From Carnobacterium maltaromaticum DSM 20342 (GTDB lineage: Bacteria > Bacillota > Bacilli > Lactobacillales > Carnobacteriaceae): 64,000 bases of DNA. Numbering within the stretch: position 1 is the first letter of the stretch; each line of letters begins with the position of its first letter. The notes under the pieces were generated by a model. The model saw only the letters and a list, made by a program, of their open reading frames with translations. It had not been told where the DNA came from and did no database searches. Location of the stretch: NCBI RefSeq assembly GCF_000744945.1, contig NZ_JQMX01000001.1:62001-126000 (forward strand). The letters run 5' to 3'. Shown here in pieces: positions 16,221 through 25,036 of this stretch. The position numbers and the translations under genes are program-made.

Positions 16221-17015
16221 CTACTCCAATAAGGTGCTTTTTTTTTCTTTTCTTGCAAGTCCAATCATTGCTACGGTAGATAAAATGATTAAGATCACAG
16301 AAATGAATTGAGCCATTCGAATAGTTGAAGTAAGCATTAAGCTATCTGTACGTAATCCTTCGATAAAAAATCTGCCAATAGAATAGCCCATTAGATACAT
16401 GAAAAAGAGTTGACCTTGGAAATGTTTTTTATTTCTAACAAGCAACAAAATTATTAAGATCAAACTATTCCAAAGCGATTCATATAAAAATGTGGGATGA
16501 TGATATGCACCGTCAATGTACATTTGATTGATTATGAAATTAGGAAGATTTAAACTTTCCAAAAATGTTCTTGGTACGATACCACCAAAAGCTTCTTGAT
16601 TCATAAAATTTCCCCAACGGCCAACTATTTGACCGACTAGTATTCCAGGTGCTACTAAATCTGCAAGTTTAAAAAAAGGAATATTTCTTTTTTTTGAAAA
16701 AAAGTACCCTGTTATTATAGCGCCAATTAACCCTCCATGAATTGCTAAGCCACCTTCCCAGATTTTGAAAACATCCCAAAAATTAGTTGAATAATCTGAC
16801 CATTCAAATAGAACATAATAGGTTCGAGCACTCAGGATAGCTATTGGAAAAGCAATCAGCAATAAATCAAGAATAGTATCATCGTTAATGTCTTCTTTTT
16901 CAGCTTGTTTTGCAACTAGTAAATATCCTAAAAAAGCCCCAGAAATCATGAAAATTGCATACCAATAAATTGTAATTGGTCCTATGGAAATAAAAATACG
17001 ATTAAGTGGTTCCAC
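16221..17015 (-). CDS. lgt: Prolipoprotein diacylglyceryl transferase (accessory Lgt)
   Basis: A 264-residue, seven-helix enzyme that transfers diacylglycerol from phosphatidylglycerol to the lipobox Cys of prolipoproteins. The Lgt signature GRWGNFMNQEAFGG (about residues 137-150) and HPTFLYESLWN (about 193-203) are intact, as is the N-terminal IYWYAI helix. GTG start at 17015 behind AAGGAGG. A second, mobile Lgt in a copper island, divergent from a Lit-like gene, is a recognised arrangement in Listeria and enterococci. A 20-base palindrome (ATTAAGTGG TT CCACTTAAT, 17001-17020) covers the start codon and could hide or regulate it. Confidence 0.95.
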   Translation of the reverse strand: MEPLNRIFISIGPITIYWYAIFMISGAFLGYLLVAKQAEKEDINDDTILDLLLIAFPIAILSARTYYVLFEWSDYSTNFWDVFKIWEGGLAIHGGLIGAIITGYFFSKKRNIPFFKLADLVAPGILVGQIVGRWGNFMNQEAFGGIVPRTFLESLNLPNFIINQMYIDGAYHHPTFLYESLWNSLILIILLLVRNKKHFQGQLFFMYLMGYSIGRFFIEGLRTDSLMLTSTIRMAQFISVILIILSTVAMIGLARKEKKSTLLE

Positions 17016-17195
17016 TTAATTAGCCTCCTTAAAATTAAATTGACACACTTCCGAGTTTTGTAAAAACTAAAAATAATTTAACAGATAAAAACTATTTTTC
17101 TCTTTTACAGTGTAGTGAAAATATGAAAGTGCTTCTTTTAAATAATTTATCAAAGAAATATGGATTTTGTGTGTAGATTCAAAAAAAAAAACAAA

Positions 17196-17227
17196 TTCAT
17201 AGAATCTCCATAAGATACTAGTAAAAT
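17196..17227 (+). promoter_or_regulatory. Putative CopR-type box and promoter of lit-gshA
   Basis: TTCAT at 17196-17200 and TCCAT at 17207-17211 form a direct repeat with 11-base periodicity, spacing typical of OmpR-family sites. AATCTCCATAA also occurs before the multicopper oxidase. A -10-like TAAAAT follows at 17222-17227. No cop box is present here. The regulator assignment is inferred. Confidence 0.45.
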
Positions 17228-17253
17228 AAGTTTTAATAAGAGAGGATGATACT

Positions 17254-17904
17254 ATGAAAAAATTAAGGACATATTTGGCTTTGCTTGTTATATTATTGGG
17301 TAATTTAAGTTTTTCAATTGCAGTAGCGATAAATTTTACACCACTTTTCAAATGGAGTTTAACAGATTTGTCTACTAGTGAATTATCTAGGGAAGTAATC
17401 ATGAAAAATTATACTATATTACTTAACTATTTAAATAATCCTTGGATACAAAGATTAAATATGCCTAATTTTGAAAGTTCAGCGCAAGGATTATTTCATT
17501 TTAGTGAAGTTAAAAAATTATTTATGCTTAATTATAGTATCCTTGCTTTTTCACTGATTTTTGGTTTTTTTTTGATTCGGTATTTAAAAAAGAAAAACGA
17601 ACTTTCAGCATTGATTAAATTGATGAGCTACACAATGTATGGTCCATTAATCGTTTTAATTTTATTATTAGTAAATTTTGATAGGATATTCATACTTTTT
17701 CACGAAGTTTTTTTTAATAATGAAGCGTGGATTTTTAATCCGTCAATTGATCCTATTATAAATGTACTGCCACAATCATTTTTTCTTGCCTGCTTTATTT
17801 TCGTGTTTATTTTATTCGAAGTGCAACTTATTCTAACTTATTTGTTATTAAAAAAGAATTTAAGGAGAAATTATGAAAAAAATCAGCCCGTTATTAATGT
17901 CTAA
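17254..17904 (+). CDS. lit: Lipoprotein intramolecular transacylase, Lit-like (TIGR01906/DUF1461)
   Basis: A 216-residue membrane protein with helices near residues 7-27, 92-110, 128-146 and 170-194. Between the first two is a large extracytoplasmic loop with FHFSEV (His82), and after the third comes FHEVFF (His150). These two His sit where I recall the catalytic histidines of Lit. Lit moves an acyl chain within lipoproteins to make the N-acyl-S-monoacylglycerol (lyso) form, which weakens TLR2 recognition. A copper-inducible, transmissible Lit2 next to an extra Lgt is known from Listeria and enterococci, and this locus fits. It overlaps gshA by 32 bases. Ribosome site GAGAGGATG. Confidence 0.85.
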   Translation: MKKLRTYLALLVILLGNLSFSIAVAINFTPLFKWSLTDLSTSELSREVIMKNYTILLNYLNNPWIQRLNMPNFESSAQGLFHFSEVKKLFMLNYSILAFSLIFGFFLIRYLKKKNELSALIKLMSYTMYGPLIVLILLLVNFDRIFILFHEVFFNNEAWIFNPSIDPIINVLPQSFFLACFIFVFILFEVQLILTYLLLKKNLRRNYEKNQPVINV

Positions 17905-19093
17905 GTTCACTGAAGGGACATTCGGAATTGAAAGAGAAACATTAAGAGTAAAAAAAGATGGGGAACTTTCACTTTCATTGCACCCCTCTAAATTGAATAT
18001 AAAAGGAATAGAAAAAGACTTTAGTGAAGCGCAACTTGAATTAGTAATACCTGTACAAAATAGCTTAAAAAAAACATATGCCTTAATGCTTGAAATGACA
18101 CGTTATATTCATCAAAATTTGCCAGAAGACGAATATTTATGGCCATTTAGTATGCCTACCTTAAACAAAGAAGAGGTGATGGTTCCTATTGCTACCTATA
18201 GTGATTCAGATAAAATCCTTTACAGAGAATATTTAGCAAAAAAATATGGGAAGTCAAAACAGTTAATATGTGGTATTCATTATAATTTTGGTTTTGATGA
18301 TAGTTTATTGCGTATTTTATATGATGAAAGACAAGAAAAGTGTTCATTTAAAGAATTTAAAAACATGTTCTATTTAAAGTTAGCTAAAAATTTTCTACAA
18401 GATAAATGGTTAATTACTTATTTGTTTGGTGCTTCACCTGTGGGCGAAAAAAAAATATTTCCTTCTTATACTCCTGTTAGGAGTATAAGAAATAGTAGTT
18501 ACGGTTATAGAAATCTAACGAGTCAAAAGGTATCTTTTGACTCATTAGATAGCTACGTAACCACATTGGAAGAGTTTATTGAAAAAAAGTACCTTTATGA
18601 TGAGAGAGAATTTTATTCACCAATTCGTTTGAAAAATGGAAAAACGTTGGCTAGCTTAAGAGAAGATGGAATTGAATATATTGAAATTCGTATGATTGAC
18701 ATCAACCCATACAGTTCCTGTGGAATTGACTTAGATGATATGGAGTTCCTTTATTTATTTTTAATATATTTAGTTCACAAAAAAGAGACAGCCAGTCAAG
18801 CTGAAATATTAGAAGGACATGGAATGAATGAAGTAACTGCGCTTGAAGATCCTTTTTCAAAATCCACCTATTTTTATAAAGGGGTCTCTATTTTACAGGA
18901 AATGGAACAAATGGTTCTAAAATTGAAGTTACCGAATACCTATATACGGACCCTCAAGAAAATGCAAGAACGATTTTATTATCCAGAAACCACTTTAAGT
19001 GCTCAAATAATTAAAGATATGCAGAGTACAGGTTCATTTATGAATTTAGGAATCAAGATATCTCAACAATATAAAAATAGATACTTGACATGA
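17873..19093 (+). CDS. gshA: Glutamate-cysteine ligase (GshA or N-terminal GshF type)
   Basis: A 406-residue ATP-dependent enzyme joining Glu and Cys to gamma-glutamylcysteine. GIERETLRV near the N-terminus, ICGIHYNFGF (about residues 138-147), PVRSIRNSSYGYRN (about 204-217) and IEIRMIDINPYSSCGI match the bacterial class I/GshF ligase core. The ATP-grasp glutathione synthetase half of GshF is absent, so the product may remain gamma-glutamylcysteine unless another enzyme completes it. AAGGAG precedes the ATG at 17873, which lies inside the lit gene, so translation is coupled. Being in a copper operon suggests thiol buffering of Cu(I). Confidence 0.85.
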   Translation: MKKISPLLMSKFTEGTFGIERETLRVKKDGELSLSLHPSKLNIKGIEKDFSEAQLELVIPVQNSLKKTYALMLEMTRYIHQNLPEDEYLWPFSMPTLNKEEVMVPIATYSDSDKILYREYLAKKYGKSKQLICGIHYNFGFDDSLLRILYDERQEKCSFKEFKNMFYLKLAKNFLQDKWLITYLFGASPVGEKKIFPSYTPVRSIRNSSYGYRNLTSQKVSFDSLDSYVTTLEEFIEKKYLYDEREFYSPIRLKNGKTLASLREDGIEYIEIRMIDINPYSSCGIDLDDMEFLYLFLIYLVHKKETASQAEILEGHGMNEVTALEDPFSKSTYFYKGVSILQEMEQMVLKLKLPNTYIRTLKKMQERFYYPETTLSAQIIKDMQSTGSFMNLGIKISQQYKNRYLT

Positions 19094-19140
19094 AAAGTGC
19101 ACAAGTGTACACTACAAGTGTAAATTCGTTTACACTTGTA
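19085..19140 (+). promoter_or_regulatory. copYAZ promoter with two cop boxes and a third near-match
   Basis: TTGACA (19085-19090) overlaps the end of gshA; TACACT (19108-19113) is the -10 at spacing 17. Cop boxes TACAAGTGTA (19113-19122) and TACACTTGTA (19131-19140) match KACANNTGTA, and CACAAGTGTA (19100-19109) misses by one base. The sites cover the -10 and transcription start. Confidence 0.9.
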
Positions 19141-19159
19141 GATGAAAGGGGAGGTAGGG

Positions 19160-19591
19160 ATGGAAAATCACTGTGATCTTCAAATTACTGTAGCAGAATG
19201 GGAAGTAATGCGCGTTGTCTGGAGTTTAAGAACGGTCTCTAGTAAACAAGTTAGTTTGATTCTAACCAATAAAATGAATTGGAAACCAGCCACGACAAAA
19301 ACATTAATTGGCAGATTAGTTCGTAAAGGAATTTTATCAACTAAAACTGATGGAAAAAGATTTATTTATGCTGCAACGATTAGTGAAGAAGAATGTATTA
19401 AATTTCAGGTTAATAAACTGTTATCTACTATATGCAACAAATCAATTGGAACAGCACTTGCTAATGCTATTACAGAATACGAATTGAGCAGTGATGATAT
19501 TGTTTTGATTAAAAATAAATTGGAAAAAAAAATCCAATCAAAGATAGCATGTGAATGTGTTCCTGAAGAATGCGAATGTAGAAATCATTAG
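19160..19591 (+). CDS. copY: CopY copper-responsive repressor
   Basis: A 143-residue BlaI/MecI-type winged-helix repressor starting [20 protein letters not shown] behind GGGGAGG; an earlier in-frame ATG at 19142 lies before the ribosome site and is rejected. The HTH is around [20 protein letters not shown]. The C-terminus carries the CopY metal hook C-x-C-x4-C-x-C ([10 protein letters not shown]), which swaps Zn for Cu(I) and releases DNA. Cop boxes lie just upstream, giving self-repression. First gene of the copY-copA-copZ operon, and likely also controls copB. Confidence 0.97.
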   Translation: MENHCDLQITVAEWEVMRVVWSLRTVSSKQVSLILTNKMNWKPATTKTLIGRLVRKGILSTKTDGKRFIYAATISEEECIKFQVNKLLSTICNKSIGTALANAITEYELSSDDIVLIKNKLEKKIQSKIACECVPEECECRNH

Positions 19592-19608
19592 AAATAGAGG
19601 TGAATGTT

Positions 19609-22059
19609 GTGAAAAAAGAGGTATTTTTAATTGAAGGAATGACATGTGCCTCGTGTGCACAAACAATTGAAAAAGCTACAAAAAAATTAAAAGGTGTGGA
19701 GTTTTCTAGTGTAAATTTGACTACAGAAAAGTTAACTATCTCATTTGATGAAAACCAAGTATCTTTTACTGATATTAAAAAATCTGTAGATAATGCAGGC
19801 TATACAATCTCCACATCAAAAATAAAGGCTTCTTATTCTATAACGGGAATGACTTGTGCTTCATGCGCACAAACAATCGAAAAATATATAAACAAATTAG
19901 ATGGAATTGTATCTGTTTCTGTAAATTTAGCAACAGAAAAAATGAGTGTTGACTATAATTCTAGTTTGTTATCAAATGAAATAATTATAGCAACTGTAAA
20001 AAATGCAGGTTACAGTGCAAAAAAAATAAATAGTGAAGAAAAAGTTAACGATACAAGTGAAATGAAAGAAAAAGAAATCAAATTAGTTTGGAAAAAATTT
20101 GTATGGTCAGCAATTTTCACTTTACCTGTTCTTTATTTGGCTGTGGGCCATATGTTTGGATTTCCCTTACCGGAAATTCTCGATCCTATGAAAAACCCGC
20201 AAATTTTTGCTATGACTCAGTTGATATTCACTATTCCTGTGATAGTACTTGGTAATAGTTATTACCGAATTGGCTTTAAAACCTTAGTTCGGCTTCACCC
20301 GAATATGGATTCACTAATTGCGTTAGGGACTAGTGCTGCATTCTTATACGGTATATTTGCAACTATTATGATTGCTAAAGGAGATTATAGTTATACAAAT
20401 GAACTTTATTTTGAGGCTGCAGCAGTGATTTTAACACTAATAACACTTGGAAAATATTTAGAATTACTTTCTAAAGGAAAAACATCTGAAGCAATTAAAA
20501 AGCTTATGGGATTAGCCCCAAAAACAGCCTTAATTATAAAAAATGGAATTGAAAAAATTATTCCTATCGAAGAAGTAGAAGTTGGTGACATATTAATTGT
20601 AAAACCAGGGGATAAAATGCCAGTTGATGGTGTTGTGATAGAGGGAGTAACTTCTGTTGATGAGTCTATGTTAACTGGCGAAAGTCTACCAGTTGAAAAA
20701 AATGTTGGAAATTCAATCATTGGTGCTAGTATCAATAAGAATGGAACCATTCAGTATAAGGCAACTAAAGTCGGAACAGATACAGCACTCTCTCAAATAA
20801 TTAAATTAGTTGAAGATGCCCAAGGATCAAAAGCTCCAATCGCTAAACTTGCGGATATTATCTCTGGTTATTTTGTACCAGTAGTCATTGCTTTAGCAGT
20901 AATATCTGGAGGAGCTTGGTATATTGCGGGTCAATCTGGTGTATTCGCTTTAACAATATTTATTTCAGTTTTAGTCATTGCTTGTCCGTGTGCACTGGGA
21001 TTAGCAACACCTACAGCTATTATGGTAGGCACTGGTAAAGGTGCTGAAAATGGTGTTTTGATAAAGAGTGGGGTAGCGCTTGAAACAACACATCAAATTA
21101 AAACGATAGTGTTTGATAAAACTGGAACAATTACTGAAGGGAAACCCAAAGTTACGGACGTTATCGTTGTAGATCCTATATCAAAAGATGAATTACTCAG
21201 TTTTGCGGCTTCTGCTGAGAAAGGTTCGGAACACCCTTTAGGCGAATCCATTGTAAAAGAAGCGGAGTTTGCTAAAGTTACATTAAAAAAGGTTTCAAAA
21301 TTTAAGGCAATTCCTGGTCATGGAATTGAGGTTCAAATTGAAAATAAGACTCTTCTATTAGGAAATAAAAAGTTGATGGACAAAAATAATATTAACCAAG
21401 AATACCTATCCGATACTTCTGACAAACTAGCAACTGAGGGGAAAACGCCCATGTATATCGCTATTGAGGGTCAATTAGCAGGAATAATAGCTGTTGCAGA
21501 TACTGTGAAATCAAGCAGTTTAAATGCAATTAATAAACTTCATAAAATGGGAATTGAAGTAGCTATGATAACGGGTGATAATAAACAAACTGCTTTAGCG
21601 ATTGCAAAGCAAGTAGGTATTGAGAGAGTTTTAAGTGAAGTATTACCTGAAGATAAGGCTTCTGAAGTCAAAAATCTACAAAAAAATGGAAAAAAAGTAG
21701 CTATGGTAGGAGATGGGATTAACGATGCTCCTGCATTAGCTCAGGCAGATATTGGGATTGCAATAGGATCAGGCACTGACGTTGCGATAGAATCTGCAGA
21801 CATTGTTCTGATGCGAAGTGACCTCATGGACGTCCCAACCGCCATAGAATTAAGCAAAAAAACAATTCGAAATATTAAAGAAAACTTATTTTGGGCATTT
21901 GCATATAACACGCTAGGAATTCCTGTAGCAATGGGATTATTATTCTTGTTTGGCGGGCCTTTATTGAGTCCTATTATTGCGGGTGCTGCTATGAGCTTTA
22001 GTTCTGTTTCAGTTTTATTAAATGCATTACGACTAAAAAAATTTAAACCATCAAAATAA
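19609..22059 (+). CDS. copA: Copper-exporting P1B-ATPase CopA with two HMA domains
   Basis: The start is taken as GTG 19609 ([16 protein letters not shown]), spaced seven bases from TAGAGG; another in-frame GTG at 19600 lies within the ribosome site. About 816 residues. Two N-terminal heavy-metal domains each have [13 protein letters not shown]. Eight membrane helices follow, with CPC in [14 protein letters not shown], phosphorylation site [11 protein letters not shown] motif SEHPLG and hinge [10 protein letters not shown]. It pumps Cu(I) from the cytoplasm outward. Transcribed with copY and copZ. Confidence 0.97.
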   Translation: MKKEVFLIEGMTCASCAQTIEKATKKLKGVEFSSVNLTTEKLTISFDENQVSFTDIKKSVDNAGYTISTSKIKASYSITGMTCASCAQTIEKYINKLDGIVSVSVNLATEKMSVDYNSSLLSNEIIIATVKNAGYSAKKINSEEKVNDTSEMKEKEIKLVWKKFVWSAIFTLPVLYLAVGHMFGFPLPEILDPMKNPQIFAMTQLIFTIPVIVLGNSYYRIGFKTLVRLHPNMDSLIALGTSAAFLYGIFATIMIAKGDYSYTNELYFEAAAVILTLITLGKYLELLSKGKTSEAIKKLMGLAPKTALIIKNGIEKIIPIEEVEVGDILIVKPGDKMPVDGVVIEGVTSVDESMLTGESLPVEKNVGNSIIGASINKNGTIQYKATKVGTDTALSQIIKLVEDAQGSKAPIAKLADIISGYFVPVVIALAVISGGAWYIAGQSGVFALTIFISVLVIACPCALGLATPTAIMVGTGKGAENGVLIKSGVALETTHQIKTIVFDKTGTITEGKPKVTDVIVVDPISKDELLSFAASAEKGSEHPLGESIVKEAEFAKVTLKKVSKFKAIPGHGIEVQIENKTLLLGNKKLMDKNNINQEYLSDTSDKLATEGKTPMYIAIEGQLAGIIAVADTVKSSSLNAINKLHKMGIEVAMITGDNKQTALAIAKQVGIERVLSEVLPEDKASEVKNLQKNGKKVAMVGDGINDAPALAQADIGIAIGSGTDVAIESADIVLMRSDLMDVPTAIELSKKTIRNIKENLFWAFAYNTLGIPVAMGLLFLFGGPLLSPIIAGAAMSFSSVSVLLNALRLKKFKPSK

Positions 22060-22080
22060 CTAGGAAAGAGGTTTTTAATT

Positions 22081-22296
22081 ATGAAGGAAAAACTAATTAT
22101 TGACGGTATGAAGTGTGAAGGATGTGCTAAAAATGTTTTCAGAAGACTTCATTCTATAAGTGGGGTAGAAAGTGTTTCTTTAAGTTTGGAAGATAATTCT
22201 GCAACAATTGATAGTTCTCAACAAATTAGTCAAAAAGAGTTAGATTCAGTTTTTATTGATTCTCACTATAAAGTTTCACAAGTAATTAAAATGTAA
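22081..22296 (+). CDS. copZ: CopZ copper chaperone
   Basis: A 71-residue ferredoxin-like HMA protein with metal site GMKCEGC (Cys at 12 and 15). It carries Cu(I) in the cytoplasm to CopA and to CopY. The ribosome site GAAAGAGG lies before the ATG, 21 bases after copA, so it is the last gene of the operon, followed by a clear terminator. The MKCEGC site differs from the usual MxCxxC only in the spacer residues. Confidence 0.95.
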   Translation: MKEKLIIDGMKCEGCAKNVFRRLHSISGVESVSLSLEDNSATIDSSQQISQKELDSVFIDSHYKVSQVIKM

Positions 22297-22301
22297 TGAA
22301 A

Positions 22302-22342
22302 TAGCCTACTGAATCCTTTTTTTGATAGGATTTAGTAGGCTA
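22302..22342 (+). terminator. Terminator of copYAZ
   Basis: TAGCCTACTGAATCC / GGATTTAGTAGGCTA arms around a T-rich loop. The region 22343-22475 holds nothing recognisable. Confidence 0.85.
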
Positions 22343-22475
22343 ATTTAATTAAAAGATAGTTAATTAAAAGTAGATTATAATTATGGGGGATAGAAGAGCT
22401 GTTAATTTAATTGTTTTTGAGGAAAAGGAAGAATTTTAAATTCTTTAATTGAAAATAAGTAAATAGAAGACTAGT

Positions 22476-22524
22476 TTCAGAGTAATCTCCATAAAATCTA
22501 CAAAACTTTAGGCTATAGTAAAAT
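22476..22524 (+). promoter_or_regulatory. Putative CopR-type box and promoter of the oxidase operon
   Basis: TTCAG (22476-22480) and TCCAT (22488-22492) within AGTAATCTCCATAAAAT share the AATCTCCATAA core seen before lit. A -10-like TAAAAT is at 22519-22524, preceded by TATAG as in the lit promoter (TAGTAAAATA in both). It may be the CopRS target; inferred. Confidence 0.45.
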
Positions 22525-22552
22525 AGTGTATAGAAAATAGAGGAGTGAGTTT

Positions 22553-24079
22553 ATGAGTAAAAAACAATTAACAACAGTTTTATTAATTGTAATTGTAGCT
22601 TTCATAGCAGTTACTGGATGGTTTTTGTATGATAAAAATTATACTAAAACAGAAAATAATCAATCTAAACAAAAAATGAATATGAGTATGTCTGAGGGAA
22701 ATTCAAGTAGTAACAGTAGCATGGAAATGATGGACCAAGAAAGCGAAAATAATGTTGAAATTGTGGAAAAAAATCAAAAAGAAAAAGAGTTGGCGATTCC
22801 TCCTTTATTAAAGGCAGATTCTGAAACAGACTCAGCAGTAGAATATACTCTAACTGCGCAAGAGGGAGAATCTTCCTTTATTGATGGCGAAAAAACTAAG
22901 ACTCTTGGGTACAATGGTAACTTTCTTGGACCTGTTTTACGAGTTAAAAATGGCCAAAAGGTAACGATTAACACTGAAAACAAGTTAACTAGTGACACAT
23001 CGTTTCATTGGCATGGGTTAAAAATCCCTTCAGACGTTGACGGTGGACCACACCAACCAGTAAAACCTAATGAGACTAAAAAAGTAGATTTCACTGTAGA
23101 ACAAGAAGCTGCAACACTCTGGTTTCATCCACATCCAGATGGTGAAACAGCTAAACAAGTATATGATGGTTTAGCTGGCGTTTTGTTAGTAGAAGATGAA
23201 AATTCTGACAAACTAGATATACCAAAAAATTATGGTAAGGATGATATACCTGTAATTGTTCAAGATAGGGTTTTTGATAATAACAATCAGTTGAATTATG
23301 AATCAGATCGAAATGAAGACGGAACTCAAGGAGATACATTGTTGGTTAATGGAACAATAAATCCTTATATTAATGTTTCAGATGGGAATATACGTTTGCG
23401 TTTGTTAAATGGATCAAATGCAAGAAATTATGAGTTTTCTTTTGACGATGGGTCAGAATTTAAACAAATTGCGTCTGATGGTGGATTTCTTGCGAATCCA
23501 ATTTCTTTGGATAAGGTTATGTTAACTCCTGGAGAACGTGCTGAAATAATTGTAAATACTGAAAAATACAAAAAAGGGGATGTACTAAATCTTATGGATG
23601 GTGATTCTAAAATTTTATCTCTAAAAATTACCAAAGATAATTTAAAATCAGTAGAATTGCCAACTAAGTTAAACGAAATTGCAAATGAAGATACTTCATC
23701 ACTACCTGAACAAAAAATCACATTAAAAGGTATGTCACACATGGTGTCTATTGATGGAAAAACTTTTGACATGAATAGAATTGATTTGGAAAAAAAGAAA
23801 GATGAAAAAGAGATATGGGAAATTTACAATGCACCTGATATGATGGGTGGAATGATTCATCCTTTTCATATTCATGGGGTCCAATTTAGAATCTTATCAA
23901 GAAATGGAAAAACACCTCCTGAAAACGAAGCGGGATGGAAAGATACTGTTGCATTAAACCCAGATGAAACAGTTAAATTAGAAGTACAATTCCAAAATAC
24001 TGGAATTTTTATGTATCATTGTCATAACTTGGAGCATGAAGAAAATGGAATGATGGGACAAGTAAAAGTTACTAAATAG
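22553..24079 (+). CDS. Multicopper oxidase (CueO-like), membrane-anchored
   Basis: A 508-residue protein with an N-terminal signal anchor (about residues 7-26) and a Met/Ser-rich segment (KMNMSMSEGNSS, MEMMDQ), then three cupredoxin domains. All four copper-ligand motifs are intact: HWHGLK, WFHPHPDGE, HPFHIHGVQF and MYHCHNLEHEENGMM (type 1 Cys-His-Met plus trinuclear His). It should oxidise Cu(I) to the less toxic Cu(II) outside the membrane. It starts a plus-strand operon with SHOCT, copR, copS, sortase and NusG-II genes. AGAGGAGTGAG precedes the ATG. Confidence 0.95.
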   Translation: MSKKQLTTVLLIVIVAFIAVTGWFLYDKNYTKTENNQSKQKMNMSMSEGNSSSNSSMEMMDQESENNVEIVEKNQKEKELAIPPLLKADSETDSAVEYTLTAQEGESSFIDGEKTKTLGYNGNFLGPVLRVKNGQKVTINTENKLTSDTSFHWHGLKIPSDVDGGPHQPVKPNETKKVDFTVEQEAATLWFHPHPDGETAKQVYDGLAGVLLVEDENSDKLDIPKNYGKDDIPVIVQDRVFDNNNQLNYESDRNEDGTQGDTLLVNGTINPYINVSDGNIRLRLLNGSNARNYEFSFDDGSEFKQIASDGGFLANPISLDKVMLTPGERAEIIVNTEKYKKGDVLNLMDGDSKILSLKITKDNLKSVELPTKLNEIANEDTSSLPEQKITLKGMSHMVSIDGKTFDMNRIDLEKKKDEKEIWEIYNAPDMMGGMIHPFHIHGVQFRILSRNGKTPPENEAGWKDTVALNPDETVKLEVQFQNTGIFMYHCHNLEHEENGMMGQVKVTK

Positions 24080-24097
24080 AAAGGAGGCGTGTGTATA

Positions 24098-24325
24098 ATG
24101 TTGAATAAGTGTATATCTTTTATGGGAGGTGGATTCAATATGATGTTTATGGGGATAATTTGGGTAAGTTTAATTGTTTTAATAGTGATTCTAGTGCTAA
24201 AAACTTTTGAAAAAAAGAATCAGAAACAAAATTTTGAAGAATCACCGGTGGATATTTTATTAAAAGAATTTGCAAAAGGGGCTATAACAGAAGAAGAGTA
24301 TTTAGCAAAACGAAAATATATGTAA
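24098..24325 (+). CDS. Small membrane protein with SHOCT motif
   Basis: 75 residues from ATG 24098, which is 10 bases after AAGGAGG; the in-frame GTG at 24089 is too close to that site. One helix (MGIIWVSLIVLIVILVLK) after a Gly/Met-rich start, then a C-terminal SHOCT motif (ILLKEFAKGAITEEEYLAKR). SHOCT is a short oligomerisation or membrane-associated motif often found beside copper oxidases and their regulators. It lies in the oxidase-copRS operon. Role unknown. Confidence 0.8.
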   Translation: MLNKCISFMGGGFNMMFMGIIWVSLIVLIVILVLKTFEKKNQKQNFEESPVDILLKEFAKGAITEEEYLAKRKYM

Positions 24326-24352
24326 CTAATAGATAATTGAGGGGGAATTGAG

Positions 24353-25036
24353 ATGAAAATTCTGATTGTTGATGATGAGCCTAAAATACTAGAAATCGTG
24401 GATGCGTACTTGATATCAAAAAACTACTCAGTATATAAAGCAACATCAGGAAAGGAAGCTTTAGAAAAATATCATTTTATTTCCCCTGATTTGGTTATAC
24501 TAGATTTAATGTTGCCAGATATCAGTGGTCTTGATGTGTGCGAAACAATTAGAAAAGAAACGGAAACACCAATCATCATGCTAACAGCAAAATCGGGAGA
24601 AGAAGACATTTTGAAAGGACTTGCTCTAGGTGCAGATGATTATATAGTGAAACCATTTAGTCCAAAGGAACTTGTTGCAAGAGTTGAGACCGTTTTAAGA
24701 CGGTCTTCAACATTTTCTAGTCATGGGAAATTAATCTTTAACGATGGTGAGTTAATTATTATTCCAAGTACTCGACAAGTATTTTTAACAAATAATGAGT
24801 TAGCATTAACTTCTTCTGAATTTGATATTTTAGCTATTATTGCTTCTAATCCAAATCGTATTTTTTCTAGAAGTCAGTTGATAGAAATAGTAAAGGGAAT
24901 GGAGTTTTCTGGATTAGAAAGAACAATTGATTCACATATAAAAAATTTACGCCATAAAATAGAAAAAGATCCAAAAAAACCAAATTATATTGTAACAGTT
25001 CATGGTAGCGGTTATCGTTTTGGTGAGGGAAAATGA
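24353..25036 (+). CDS. copR: OmpR-family response regulator (CopR-like)
   Basis: A 227-residue protein with a receiver domain (acidic pocket DDEP, phospho-acceptor Asp in LVILDLMLPD near residue 51, Thr in IMLTAKS, Lys in IVKPFSP) and a C-terminal winged helix (LALTSSEFDILAIIASNPNR ... GSGYRF). It overlaps the kinase gene by four bases (ATGA). Its genomic place between the oxidase and the kinase supports a copper or envelope signal. The symbol reflects that context, not a proven function. Confidence 0.9.
   Translation: MKILIVDDEPKILEIVDAYLISKNYSVYKATSGKEALEKYHFISPDLVILDLMLPDISGLDVCETIRKETETPIIMLTAKSGEEDILKGLALGADDYIVKPFSPKELVARVETVLRRSSTFSSHGKLIFNDGELIIIPSTRQVFLTNNELALTSSEFDILAIIASNPNRIFSRSQLIEIVKGMEFSGLERTIDSHIKNLRHKIEKDPKKPNYIVTVHGSGYRFGEGK

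Noticed and set aside
17102..17118. Possible cop box TTACAGTGTAG upstream of lgt
   Set aside because: Spacing between ACA and TGTA is one base, not two, so it does not match KACANNTGTA.
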